A DNA stretch of 64,000 nt. Source: Amycolatopsis sp. CA-230715 (lineage in GTDB: Bacteria > Actinomycetota > Actinomycetes > Mycobacteriales > Pseudonocardiaceae). Positions 56,520 to 64,000 of the stretch are shown here, piece after piece (positions within the stretch are counted from its first letter, which is position 1; each line of letters begins with the position of its first letter). Where the stretch lies: positions 4,277,501 through 4,341,500 of the forward strand of contig NZ_CP059997.1 in assembly GCF_018736145.1 (NCBI RefSeq), read 5' to 3'. The translations under genes were made by a program, and so were the position numbers. The notes under the pieces were generated by a model. That model ran no database searches. It saw nothing but the letters and a program-made list of their open reading frames with translations, and was not told the origin of the DNA.

Positions 56520-57200
56520 CCTCGCCGGAACCGGGAACGGCGTGGTGCGCAGCGCGTCGAGCGACGGGCGGACGGGCATCGTCGCCGGGGTCTCCACCTT
56601 CGCCACCACGGTCCTGGCGATCCCGGTCCGCAGGATCACGAACAGCGCCGCCGCGGTCCAGCCGAGCATCGCGCCCGCCGTGTTGGTCATCAGGTCGTCC
56701 ACGTCGAAGATCCGGTACTGGAACGGCGCGGTGCCGAAGTTCGCGGTCAGTTGCGTGATCTCGATCAGCAGCGACACACCGAAGCCGAGCAGCGTCGCAC
56801 CGGTGAACCCGCGCCGCCACCACAGCTTCGCGAAGATCCCGAGCGGCACGAACAGCAGCACGTTCATCGCGGCCTGCTGGAAGGTCTGGGTGGTGAACCA
56901 GTCCGCCGCGCTCAGCCCGTGCTTGTGCAGCTCGGAGCCGATGTCGGCGACCCACTGGAACGGCTGGAGCTGGATGGTCTGCTCCAGCGGCTTCGTGCCC
57001 GGCCCCGGCAGCGGCAGCATGACGACCGCGACGGCGAGGCACGAATACAGCGTGACGATTCCGGTTCTGACAACGCGGCCGAGGTCGACCCGCCCGTGCT
57101 TGACACGCTGGACGAGGAGTTGCGGGAGCCCGATCGTGGCCCACACGGCGACGAAGGCGAGCAACCCGTATCCGATGGCGGTGACCTGCGCTGTTGTCAT
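56460..57200 (-). CDS. VanZ-family membrane protein
   Basis: The 246-residue protein has five or six membrane helices and VanZ features (MNVLLFVPLGIFAKLWWR, SLLIEITQL, RIFDVDDLMTNTAGAMLGW). VanZ proteins give low-level teicoplanin resistance in one known case; most are uncharacterised. The ATG lies six bases after TAGGTT without a ribosome site, so it is leaderless. The C-terminal ~45 residues are hydrophilic and extend into the convergent small gene. Confidence 0.9.
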   Translation of the reverse strand: MTTAQVTAIGYGLLAFVAVWATIGLPQLLVQRVKHGRVDLGRVVRTGIVTLYSCLAVAVVMLPLPGPGTKPLEQTIQLQPFQWVADIGSELHKHGLSAADWFTTQTFQQAAMNVLLFVPLGIFAKLWWRRGFTGATLLGFGVSLLIEITQLTANFGTAPFQYRIFDVDDLMTNTAGAMLGWTAAALFVILRTGIARTVVAKVETPATMPVRPSLDALRTTPFPVPARSAVHAQPARRQRVDFSHSR

Positions 57201-57345
57201 GCTTCGAACCTAGGAATCCGGCCGCGCGCGCACTTCGGTCGAAGGGCTCGCGGCACCGGCGGCCGCGTCGGCCATTCGGCCGATGCCGGGCGGCCGATCG
57301 GTAATTCGGATGCGTCCCGCGTGGCAGGCGTGTGACGCTGGGATC

Positions 57346-57816
57346 ATGGTCCACCTGCGGAAACTCACCGACGCCGATTGGCGGCCGCTGCGCGAGATCC
57401 GGTTGGCCACCCTGGCCGATTCGCCGTCGGCGTTCGGGTCGACCTACGCGCAGGAAGCCGAGTTCGGCGAAGCCGACTGGCGCGGGCGTCTCACTCAGCG
57501 CACGTACTTCCTCGCGTCCGACGGGCCGGGTGGCGAAGCCTTCGGTGTCGCGGCGGGCAAGGCGGGTGACGGGGAGTGGACCTTGCACTCGATGTGGGTG
57601 GCCCCGGCCGCGCGCGGGCGCGGTGTGGCGGCGAGGTTGATCAAGGCGGTGGCCGACGAGGCCGCCGCGCACGGCGCGCCGGTGCTGGCCTTGCAGGTCG
57701 CCGAGTCGAACACGGGCGCCCGCCGCGCCTACGAGCGTCTCGGTTTCGTCGCGACCGGCGAATGGGAGACGGTGCCGAGCATGCGCCGCGAGCGGATGGT
57801 CCGGTCGCTCACGTGA
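57346..57816 (+). CDS. GNAT-family N-acetyltransferase (copy 1)
   Basis: A 156-residue GNAT with the acetyl-CoA loop VAPAARGRGVAARLI and the final SNTGARRAYERLGFVATGEW. The N-terminal stretch DWRPLREIRLATLADSPSAFGSTYA is like that of many small-molecule acetyltransferases. The next gene, a paralogue, starts in its stop codon (GTGA), so the pair arose by tandem duplication and is co-translated. Substrate unknown. Confidence 0.92.
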   Translation: MVHLRKLTDADWRPLREIRLATLADSPSAFGSTYAQEAEFGEADWRGRLTQRTYFLASDGPGGEAFGVAAGKAGDGEWTLHSMWVAPAARGRGVAARLIKAVADEAAAHGAPVLALQVAESNTGARRAYERLGFVATGEWETVPSMRRERMVRSLT

Positions 57817-58292
57817 TCGGCCTGGAGCAGGCGAGCGAAGCAGAGTGGGCGCGGCTGCGCGAGATCCGGCTGACCGCGCTCGCCGACGCGCCCGAATCGT
57901 TCACTTCGACCTACGCCCGCGAGGTGGATTTCGCCGAGGGCGACTGGCGTGCGCGGTTGCGGGCGGGTGCCTGGATCTTCGCCTCCGAAGGCGGCGAAGA
58001 CCTGGGGCTCGCGGCTGGTTTGCCTCGCCCGGATGAGTGGCTTTTGGTGTCGCTGTGGGTCGCTCCCGCGGCACGCGGCCGCGGCGTCGGCACGGCGTTG
58101 GTGGACGCCGTCGCGACGGCCGCCGTCGAGCACGGGTGTTCGCGGCTGGCCTTGCAGGTCCAGGAGCGCAACACCGGCGCGCGCCGGCTCTACGAGCGGC
58201 TGGGTTTCACGGCCACCGGCGAGTGGGAGCCGGTCGGCGACCGGCGGCGCGAGCGCATGATTCGAATAACGTCGGTATCTACCGCTGGGTAG
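57813..58292 (+). CDS. GNAT-family N-acetyltransferase (copy 2)
   Basis: A 159-residue paralogue of the preceding enzyme, with the shared blocks EWARLREIRLTALADAPESF, VAPAARGRGVGTALV and RNTGARRLYERLGFTATGEW. Coupled to copy 1 by a four-base GTGA overlap. Its acetyl-CoA loop is intact, so both copies are probably active, perhaps on different amines, or as a heterodimer. Confidence 0.92.
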   Translation: MIGLEQASEAEWARLREIRLTALADAPESFTSTYAREVDFAEGDWRARLRAGAWIFASEGGEDLGLAAGLPRPDEWLLVSLWVAPAARGRGVGTALVDAVATAAVEHGCSRLALQVQERNTGARRLYERLGFTATGEWEPVGDRRRERMIRITSVSTAG

Positions 58293-58314
58293 TTTTGCGG
58301 GTTACCCTCCGGCC

Positions 58315-59130
58315 ATGGACACCGTCGTCTATGACCGGCTCGGCCGCGGGGAACCCCTCGTGCTCATCCACGGCGTCGGCCACCGGCGCCAGGCGTGGGC
58401 GCCCGTGCTGCCGCTGCTCGCCGAACACCGTGACGTGATCGCCGTCGACCTGCCCGGTTTCGGGGAGTCGCCACCGGGAGAAGGCGGTTACAGCGTCGAC
58501 GCGGCGCTCGAAGTTTTCGGGCGCTTCTTCGCCGATCTCGGGATCGACCGGCCGCACGTCGCGGGGAATTCGCTCGGCGGGCTGCTGTCGCTCGCGCTCG
58601 GGAAGGCCGGTCTGGTCCGGAGCGTCACCGCGCTGTCCCCGGCCGGGCTGTGGACTCCGCGCCAGCAGCGGTACGCGCTCGCGATGCTGCGCGCGCACCG
58701 CGCGATCGCCGAGCGGATGCCGCCGGACCGCGTGCGGCGCCTCGCGGCGACACCCGCGGGCCGCGGCGTGCTCACCGGGTTCATCGTGGCGAAACCCGGG
58801 CGGCAGTCCCCCGAGGCGGTCATCGACGACGCGTACGCGTTCGGCCACGCGCCCGGTTTCGCGCCGACGCTCGCCGAGGCCAAGGGCGGGTTCCGGTTCC
58901 TCGGCCCGGTCACCGGCCCGCCGGTGACCATCGCGTGGGGCGAGCGGGACCGCATCCTCGCCAGGCCGAAGGCGGCGGACCTCCGCCGGGTCGCGCCGGA
59001 CGCGCACCTGCTGGTGCTGCGCGGCTGCGGCCACGTGCCGATGAGCGACGCCCCCGAACTCGTCGCGAGGGTGCTGCTCGAAGGCAGCGCGCCCGTTGCG
59101 GATGACGTTTGCCTATCTTCCATCTCTTGA
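58315..59130 (+). CDS. Alpha/beta hydrolase
   Basis: The 271-residue protein has the oxyanion segment LVLIHGVGHRRQAW, nucleophile elbow GNSLGG with S86, acid near WGERDRIL and His in GCGHVPM. The ATG lies six bases after TACCCT with no ribosome site (leaderless). It could be an esterase or C-C hydrolase; nothing nearby defines a substrate. Confidence 0.9.
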   Translation: MDTVVYDRLGRGEPLVLIHGVGHRRQAWAPVLPLLAEHRDVIAVDLPGFGESPPGEGGYSVDAALEVFGRFFADLGIDRPHVAGNSLGGLLSLALGKAGLVRSVTALSPAGLWTPRQQRYALAMLRAHRAIAERMPPDRVRRLAATPAGRGVLTGFIVAKPGRQSPEAVIDDAYAFGHAPGFAPTLAEAKGGFRFLGPVTGPPVTIAWGERDRILARPKAADLRRVAPDAHLLVLRGCGHVPMSDAPELVARVLLEGSAPVADDVCLSSIS

Positions 59131-59217
59131 CCCTGGTCAACGGCATCGGGAGCGGGCAAGATCCTCCGCCGTGCGCGCCTTGAGGGGAATCGCGGCGCGC
59201 GAAAAGCGGAGGGAACG

Positions 59218-60909
59218 ATGACCTTGTCCATTCGTGCCGTGCTGCGCTCGTGCGCGGTCGCCACGGCCGCGCTCGCCGCCGTCGCACTCGCGACGGGGCC
59301 CGCGGCCGCGAGCCCCACCACCGACGTCCGGCTGATCTCCTTCAACGATCTTCACGGCAACCTCGAACCGCCGTCCGGGTCCTCGGGGCGGGTGACGCGG
59401 TCCGACGGCACGACCGTCGACGCCGGGGGTGCCGCGTACCTGGCGACGCACGTCAAGCAGCTGCGGGAGCAGGTCCGCAACTCGGTGGTGCTGTCCTCGG
59501 GCGACAACATCGGCGCCTCGCCGGTGATTTCCGCGCTCTTCCACGACGAGCCGACCATCGATTTCCTCAACCAGCTCGGCGTGCGGGCCTCCGTGGTCGG
59601 CAACCACGAATTCGACGAGGGATACGCCGAACTGCAGCGGATGCAGTTCGGCGGCTGCCACCCGAAGGACGGCTGCCAGTTCCGGAAGTCCTTCCCCGGC
59701 GCGAAGTTCCCGTTCCTCGGGTCCAATGTGTCCTTCACCAGCGGGCTGCCCGCGCTGCTGCCGTTCAGCGTCCAGTTCTCCGGCGGCGTGCCCATCGGGG
59801 TCATCGGCGCGACGCTCAAGGACCTGCCGACGGTGGTCACGCCCGACTCGATCAAGGGCCTGAAGTTCGGCGACGAAGTGGCCGCGATCGACCGCACGGC
59901 CGAGCTGCTCGACCTGTTCGGGGTGAAGGCGCAGGTCGTCCTGCTGCACCAGGGCGACAACACCGAGGGCGGCGGGCCGGACGACTGCAAGGTCGCACCG
60001 GGACCCGCGTCGAAGATCGCCGCGAAGGTGACGCCGAAGGTCGACGCGATCTTCACCGGGCACAGCCACCAGCAGTACGACTGCACGGTCACCGACCCGG
60101 CGGGCAACCCGCGCACGATGATCCAGGGCGCCTCGTTCGGCAGGCTGCTTTCCGTGCTGGACCTCAAGATCGACCTGCGCACGCGGGACGTGGTGCGCGC
60201 GCAGTCCAAGGCGCACAACGAAATCGTCACCCGCGACGTCACCCCGGACCCGGCGGTGCGGAAGCTCATCGACGAGGCGAAGGCGAAGGCAGCGCCGATC
60301 GCGAACAAGCAGGTCGGCACGATCACCGCGGACCTGCTCAAGAGCGGCCCCGCCTCCGGCGAAACCCCGCTCGGGGACGTCATCGCCGACGCGCAGCTCG
60401 AAGCGACCGCGTCGAACAAGGCGCAGCTCGCGATCACCAACCCCGGCGGGATTAGGGCGGACCTGACCTACGCGTCGTCGCCGAACGGCGAGGGTGACGG
60501 CGTGGTGACCTACGGCGAGGCGTTCACCGTGCAGCCGTTCGCGAACATCATGCAGACGATCACGCTCACCGGCGCGAACCTGAAGAACGTGCTGGAGCAG
60601 CAGTGGGGTCCGGGCGGGACGAAGATCCTGCAGATCTCGAAGACGCTCAAGTACACCTACTCGGCGTCCGCGCCCGCCGGGTCGAAGGTCTCCAACATCA
60701 CCGTGGACGGCAAACCGGTGGACCCGAACGGCAGCTACCGCGTGTCGGTGAACAACTTCCTCGCCGCGGGCGGCGACGGGTTCACCGAGTTCACCAAGGG
60801 CACCGGCCTCACCGGCGGCCCGGTCGACCTGGACGCGCTGATCGCCTACCTCGGCGCGCACCCGGCGATCGCGCCGCCGCCCGCCGACCGGATCACGGCC
60901 GTCGCCTGA
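59218..60909 (+). CDS. Secreted 5'-nucleotidase / 2',3'-cyclic phosphodiesterase
   Basis: The 563-residue product has a signal peptide (cut near AAAS at ~31) and the two-domain UshA-type fold. Metal ligands are in FNDLHG (D44, H46), GDN (D96), GNHEFD (N129, H130) and GHSH (H282, H284); the C-terminal substrate domain has FTVQPFANIMQTITLTG and NNFLAAGGDGFTEF. It removes phosphate from nucleotides outside the cell, for phosphate and nucleoside supply. The ATG follows GGAGGG. No wall-anchor signal is present, so it is released. No clear PHO box was found. Confidence 0.94.
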   Translation: MTLSIRAVLRSCAVATAALAAVALATGPAAASPTTDVRLISFNDLHGNLEPPSGSSGRVTRSDGTTVDAGGAAYLATHVKQLREQVRNSVVLSSGDNIGASPVISALFHDEPTIDFLNQLGVRASVVGNHEFDEGYAELQRMQFGGCHPKDGCQFRKSFPGAKFPFLGSNVSFTSGLPALLPFSVQFSGGVPIGVIGATLKDLPTVVTPDSIKGLKFGDEVAAIDRTAELLDLFGVKAQVVLLHQGDNTEGGGPDDCKVAPGPASKIAAKVTPKVDAIFTGHSHQQYDCTVTDPAGNPRTMIQGASFGRLLSVLDLKIDLRTRDVVRAQSKAHNEIVTRDVTPDPAVRKLIDEAKAKAAPIANKQVGTITADLLKSGPASGETPLGDVIADAQLEATASNKAQLAITNPGGIRADLTYASSPNGEGDGVVTYGEAFTVQPFANIMQTITLTGANLKNVLEQQWGPGGTKILQISKTLKYTYSASAPAGSKVSNITVDGKPVDPNGSYRVSVNNFLAAGGDGFTEFTKGTGLTGGPVDLDALIAYLGAHPAIAPPPADRITAVA

Positions 60910-60961
60910 CGAGTTCCCATTTCACCAAGACGCCGTGGCCCCGGCCGTGAACACTGGGGCC

Positions 60962-61303
60962 ATGGCGACTTGGGACGAAGTAGTGGCGACGGCGAAGGAA
61001 CTGCCCGGCGTCGAGGAATCGACGTCGTACAAGACGCCGTCGTTGAAAGCAGGGGGCAAGGTCCTCGCGCGCCTGCGCACCGAAGCCGAGGGCGGGCTGG
61101 CGCTCGTGTGCGCGATGGAGGAGAAGGAGGCCCTGCTCGCCTCGGGCGATCCGGCCTTCTTCACCACCTCGCACTACGACGGGTACGGCTACATCCTCGT
61201 CGACCTCGACAAGGTCGACGGGGCGCAGCTGCGGGAGCTGATCGAGGAAGCGTGGCGGATCAAGGCACCCGCCAAGCTGCGCAAGGAGTTCGACGCCCGG
61301 TAG
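60962..61303 (+). CDS. MmcQ/YjbR-family protein
   Basis: The 113-residue product shows the double-wing fold signature: ELPGVEESTSYKTPSLKAGGKVLARLRTE at the start and EEAWRIKAPAKLRKEF at the end. The family binds DNA or small ligands in the few studied cases; actual function is unknown. It is a single gene with no ribosome site before the ATG. Confidence 0.88.
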   Translation: MATWDEVVATAKELPGVEESTSYKTPSLKAGGKVLARLRTEAEGGLALVCAMEEKEALLASGDPAFFTTSHYDGYGYILVDLDKVDGAQLRELIEEAWRIKAPAKLRKEFDAR

Positions 61304-61336
61304 CCTGGTGCGCTCAGTCGAGCAGGGGGTGTGAGC

Positions 61337-61555
61337 GTGGCGTTCGACCGGGCGCTGATGTGGCGGCGCTGGTGGTGGCTCGTCCTCACCGGCGGGCTGG
61401 TGATGCTCGTCTACGGGCTCGTCGGTCTCGTCCGGGGCGATTTGTCGACCCTGCAGACGATCGCCTACGTCTGCTTCACGATCGGCGGCGTGCTGATCGC
61501 GGTGAGCGTCTACTTCGGATACCGCTCGTACGTCGCCAAACGCGACGAGGAGTGA
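61337..61555 (+). CDS. Small two-helix membrane protein
   Basis: The GTG seven bases after AGGGGG gives 72 residues; a GTG two codons earlier is too near the ribosome site. Two membrane helices (WWWLVLTGGLVMLVYGLVGLV and IAYVCFTIGGVLIAVSVYFGY) joined by a short loop, with a charged tail. No family recognised. Its stop is one base from the stop of the convergent AAA-ATPase gene. Confidence 0.7.
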   Translation: MAFDRALMWRRWWWLVLTGGLVMLVYGLVGLVRGDLSTLQTIAYVCFTIGGVLIAVSVYFGYRSYVAKRDEE

Positions 61556-61556
61556 T

Positions 61557-63905
61557 CTAGGCGCCGTCTGGCCGGGGGATGTCTTCGGCCACCAGTAGCA
61601 TGAGCTGGTCGACGGAGGGGGCGTCCGATTCGGACAGTCGCTCGGCCTGGTTCTCGATCATGCCTTCGAACAGGCTGCGCGCGTCGCGGGCGTTGCGGGG
61701 TTCGCCGTCGCGCTCGTGGTGGGCGAAGTGCTCGGCCAGCCGCGCGGGGACGTCCGCGTCGAGCCGGTAGTGGTCCTTCGCGGCCGTCGCTTCGACGATC
61801 CGGACCAGCTCTTCGGTGCTGTAGGCGGGAAATTCGATGACCCGGGAGAACCGGGAGCGCAGCCCGGGGTTCGCTTCGAGGAAGGTTTCCATCTCGCCGG
61901 TGTAGCCCGCGACGATGACCACCACCTCGTCGCGGTGGTCCTCCATCAGCTTCACCAGCTCGTCGATCGCCTCCTGGCCGAAATCGGAGTTCACCCCGAA
62001 CTTCCTGGCCAGCGTGTACGCCTCGTCGATGAACAGCACGCCGCCCTTCGCGCTTTCGAAGACCTCGCGGGTCTTCTGCGCGGTGGACCCGAGGAACTGG
62101 CCGACGAGGTGGCTGCGCGCGACCTCCCGCACGGTGCCGGTGGCGAGCACGCCGAGTGATTCGAGGATCTGGCCGTAGAGCCTGGCGACCGTGGTCTTGC
62201 CGGTGCCGGGCGGCCCGGAGAACACCAGGTGCCTGCTCAGCGGTGGCATCGGCAGCCCGGCCGCCTGGCGCTGCTGGGCCAGTTTGATCATGTTGACCTG
62301 GGTGCGGACCTGCTTCTTCACCGGGGCGAGCCCGATCAGCCGGTCCAGCTCGGTGAGCGGGTCGCCCGCCGGGCCGTTCGGCGGCGCCGCACTGTCCTTT
62401 GTGGATTCTTCGGTGCCGTTTTCGACCGGGCCGCTTTCGATCGTGCAACCCGCGAACCGCTCGACGCAGGTCTCTTCGATGCTCAGGTCGATCGCGTTGC
62501 CGGAGAAGGTGCAGTCCGTGCAGTCGACGCGCGCGGACTCCTTCCCCGCCAGCCCGGCGCCGCCGCTGCCGCTGACGGTGAGCCGGGTGGCGAGGAACGC
62601 GGCGTTGCCGAGCAGCACGACCCCGCCGGTGCCCGCGCCGGTGACCTCGCAGTCGGTCGCGGTCAGCCTGCCTGCGCCGTTCACGGCCATCCCGACCGCG
62701 AGCGCGCCGTCGACGACCCCGCGGTCGACCGTCACGCGGGCGTTGCCCGCCACCGAGATCCCGCACAGCCTCGCCCCGGTGATCCGCGCGTCGCGGAGTT
62801 CGCCCGTGGTCTCGTTTTCCTCCGCTTCGAAGCCGACGTCGCAGCGCTCGATCCTGATCCGCTCGAACCGCCCGGCCGAGCGGTCCTTCAACCGCAGCGC
62901 GATGGTCTGGTCGGTCACGGCGAGCCCGGTGAACCGCCCGCGCCCGCCGAGCAGCGCCACCCCGACGTTGCCGCTGCCGATCCGGAGGTCCTCCACCGTC
63001 GGCGCGCCGTTGCCGGTGACGAAGAACCCGACGTTGCCGGACCCCGTGATCGAACAGCCGGTGAACCGGCCGAGCCCGCGGTCGCGCACGATGACGCCGG
63101 CGTCGCGGCAGTCGGCCAGCGCGCAGCCGGTGACCGTCGGCGAGCCGCCGCTGGTCACGACGATGCCGTCCTCGGCGCCGGTCACCGTGGTACCGCTGAT
63201 CGTGCCGGTGGACTGCTCGGCCACCCCGATCCCGACCGTGTGCACGTCGTGCACCGTGCAGTCCACAATGGACACCGTCGCGTGCGCGTCGGCCGCGATC
63301 GCGTCGCGCCCGGTACCGGTGAGATCGCAGTTCTCGACGCTGGCCGACGCCCCGCTCACCCTGATCCCGTGCAGCGACGCGTTCGCGATCGTGCACCCGC
63401 TGATCCGCGCGCTGCCGCCCTCGATGACGGCGATCGCGTTGTCGGCCGCGTCGGTGAACGAGGAATCGGTGATCGTGCCGGACGCGCCCTGGCACACCAC
63501 GCGTCCCGCGTGCACCTCGCAGCCTCGCACCGCGACGCTCGTGCCCGGCCGCGCGTCGACGCAGACACCGCCCTGCCCCAGCACCCGGCAGTCGGTGAGC
63601 GCGACGGACCCGCCGCCGCAGAACACCGCGGTGCCGCCCCTGGTCACGAGCGTCAGCCCGGTGAGGCGCACCTCGCCCGCGCAGTCGGCCGTAACCACCG
63701 CGCCCGAGGTGGCGATCTCGACGGTGCCCGGCCCTTGGGCCGCAACGATCTCGACCTCACCGCGGACGACCAGCGACCCGGGGTAGACACCGGGGTCGAC
63801 GACCACACGCACCGGCCCGCGCCGGGTGGCCGCCACCTCGAGCGCGGCGCTGATCGTGCCGAACGCGCGCCGCGCCGTCGGTGATACGTGCAGGGTGCTC
63901 GGCAC
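61557..63905 (-). CDS. Right-handed beta-helix fused to EccA/CbbX-type AAA+ ATPase
   Basis: The 782-residue protein has two parts. Residues ~15-500 are a pectate-lyase-like parallel beta-helix with about twenty turns of the type V-x-D-C-x-V-x-G-x-G-x-x-G-I-x-V. After a hydrophilic linker (~500-520) comes a CbxX/CfqX AAA+ domain: Walker A GPPGTGKT at 564-571, Walker B VLFIDEA at 623-629, pore-like YT in IDEAYTLARKFG and an arginine finger in LRSRFSRVIEF. AAA+ domains of this kind drive EccA of type VII secretion and CbbX of Rubisco; here the helix may choose or hold the substrate. No ESX genes are in the window, but the region upstream is beyond the edge. Confidence 0.9.
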   Translation of the reverse strand: MPSTLHVSPTARRAFGTISAALEVAATRRGPVRVVVDPGVYPGSLVVRGEVEIVAAQGPGTVEIATSGAVVTADCAGEVRLTGLTLVTRGGTAVFCGGGSVALTDCRVLGQGGVCVDARPGTSVAVRGCEVHAGRVVCQGASGTITDSSFTDAADNAIAVIEGGSARISGCTIANASLHGIRVSGASASVENCDLTGTGRDAIAADAHATVSIVDCTVHDVHTVGIGVAEQSTGTISGTTVTGAEDGIVVTSGGSPTVTGCALADCRDAGVIVRDRGLGRFTGCSITGSGNVGFFVTGNGAPTVEDLRIGSGNVGVALLGGRGRFTGLAVTDQTIALRLKDRSAGRFERIRIERCDVGFEAEENETTGELRDARITGARLCGISVAGNARVTVDRGVVDGALAVGMAVNGAGRLTATDCEVTGAGTGGVVLLGNAAFLATRLTVSGSGGAGLAGKESARVDCTDCTFSGNAIDLSIEETCVERFAGCTIESGPVENGTEESTKDSAAPPNGPAGDPLTELDRLIGLAPVKKQVRTQVNMIKLAQQRQAAGLPMPPLSRHLVFSGPPGTGKTTVARLYGQILESLGVLATGTVREVARSHLVGQFLGSTAQKTREVFESAKGGVLFIDEAYTLARKFGVNSDFGQEAIDELVKLMEDHRDEVVVIVAGYTGEMETFLEANPGLRSRFSRVIEFPAYSTEELVRIVEATAAKDHYRLDADVPARLAEHFAHHERDGEPRNARDARSLFEGMIENQAERLSESDAPSVDQLMLLVAEDIPRPDGA

Positions 63906-63906
63906 C

Positions 63907-63941
63907 GGATCTGTCCCCCTCGGCTGGTTGGGGTCAGATCC
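63907..63941. promoter_or_regulatory. Inverted repeat before the beta-helix/AAA gene
   Basis: GGATCTGTCCCC and GGGGTCAGATCC (one mismatch) around 11 bases. It spans the ribosome site (AGGGGG) of the leftward gene, so as RNA it could hide that site and as DNA it could be an operator. Confidence 0.5.
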
Positions 63942-64000
63942 TAACCGGGCGCCGCGCCCCGGGGACCGGGTTCGGTGCCTACCGCGGAACGGTCTCCTCC

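Noticed and set aside
1..64000. tRNA, rRNA, CRISPR, insertion sequence or prophage features
   Set aside because: None was recognised by eye: no cloverleaf with CCA end, no regular spaced repeats, no transposase or integrase motifs.

Overview
The window is very GC-rich (roughly 70% or more), gene-dense DNA from a mycelial actinomycete, most likely a member of Pseudonocardiaceae close to Amycolatopsis. This rests on several things visible here: strong GC3 coding bias; many GTG starts; many genes with a TANNNT -10 box six to eight bases before the start codon and no Shine-Dalgarno (leaderless transcripts); TTGTCCACA-type DnaA boxes; a WhiJ-like regulator next to a DUF397 gene; branched-chain keto-acid dehydrogenase genes; and a fadA2-fabG4-htdX-fadE5 set like that of mycobacteria. 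No rRNA, tRNA, CRISPR array, insertion sequence, prophage or plasmid gene was recognised. It reads as ordinary chromosome with many small regulator/target modules.

Layout. 1-6 kb: a MarR-GNAT fusion protein (cut by the window edge), a tiny basic protein, a lone AAA ATPase, a secreted glycerophosphodiesterase, a TetR/SDR pair with three shared operators, and a DoxX-like protein. 6-13.6 kb: a DrrAB-type exporter, then a lipid block (thiolase FadA2, FabG4, MaoC hydratase HtdX, a TetR regulator and two tandem SCP2-like proteins). 13.6-19.3 kb: DUF397/XRE pair, FxsA, a TetR-ABC exporter operon with an operator exactly between -35 and -10, and a phosphoribosyltransferase-like orphan. 19.3-26.2 kb: bkdABC, a 0.9 kb gap holding a dispersed repeat, an alpha/beta hydrolase and an M20 peptidase. 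26.2-30.8 kb: an IdeR-box-controlled siderophore importer lacking its ATPase, and a second TetR/SDR pair. 30.8-35.9 kb: a four-gene operon of membrane protein, circularly permuted ATP-grasp, alpha-E protein and transglutaminase. 36-38.8 kb: a polar amino-acid ABC importer. 38.8-49.1 kb: a membrane-anchored hypothetical, a large beta-solenoid membrane protein, SRPBCC protein, TetR/NmrA pair, thioredoxin-NHL protein, GroES-like protein and a VanW protein. 49.2-64 kb: a leucine-rich-repeat protein, two GlsB/YeaQ paralogues, FadE5, a LuxR regulator, a Mug-type glycosylase, a VOC protein, an MmpS-like protein, a VanZ protein, tandem GNATs, a hydrolase, a secreted 5'-nucleotidase, MmcQ-like protein and a beta-helix/EccA-like AAA fusion.

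How parts work together. Operators of the form TAC-N6-GTA lie between fadA2 and fabG4, at the TetR/SCP2 boundary and upstream of fadE5 (40 kb away), which suggests one acyl-CoA regulon under the TetR at 11.5-12.1 kb. The bkd enzymes would supply branched acyl-CoA primers. Genome-scale signals worth attention are an iterated palindrome GTCCANNNTGGAC found mostly inside genes, a dispersed intergenic repeat that carries an inverted pair of DnaA boxes, recurrent CCCCGAAGG-type hairpins, and CTAG-centred inverted repeats around the lone AAA ATPase. All functional statements are from reading the sequence; no database search was run.
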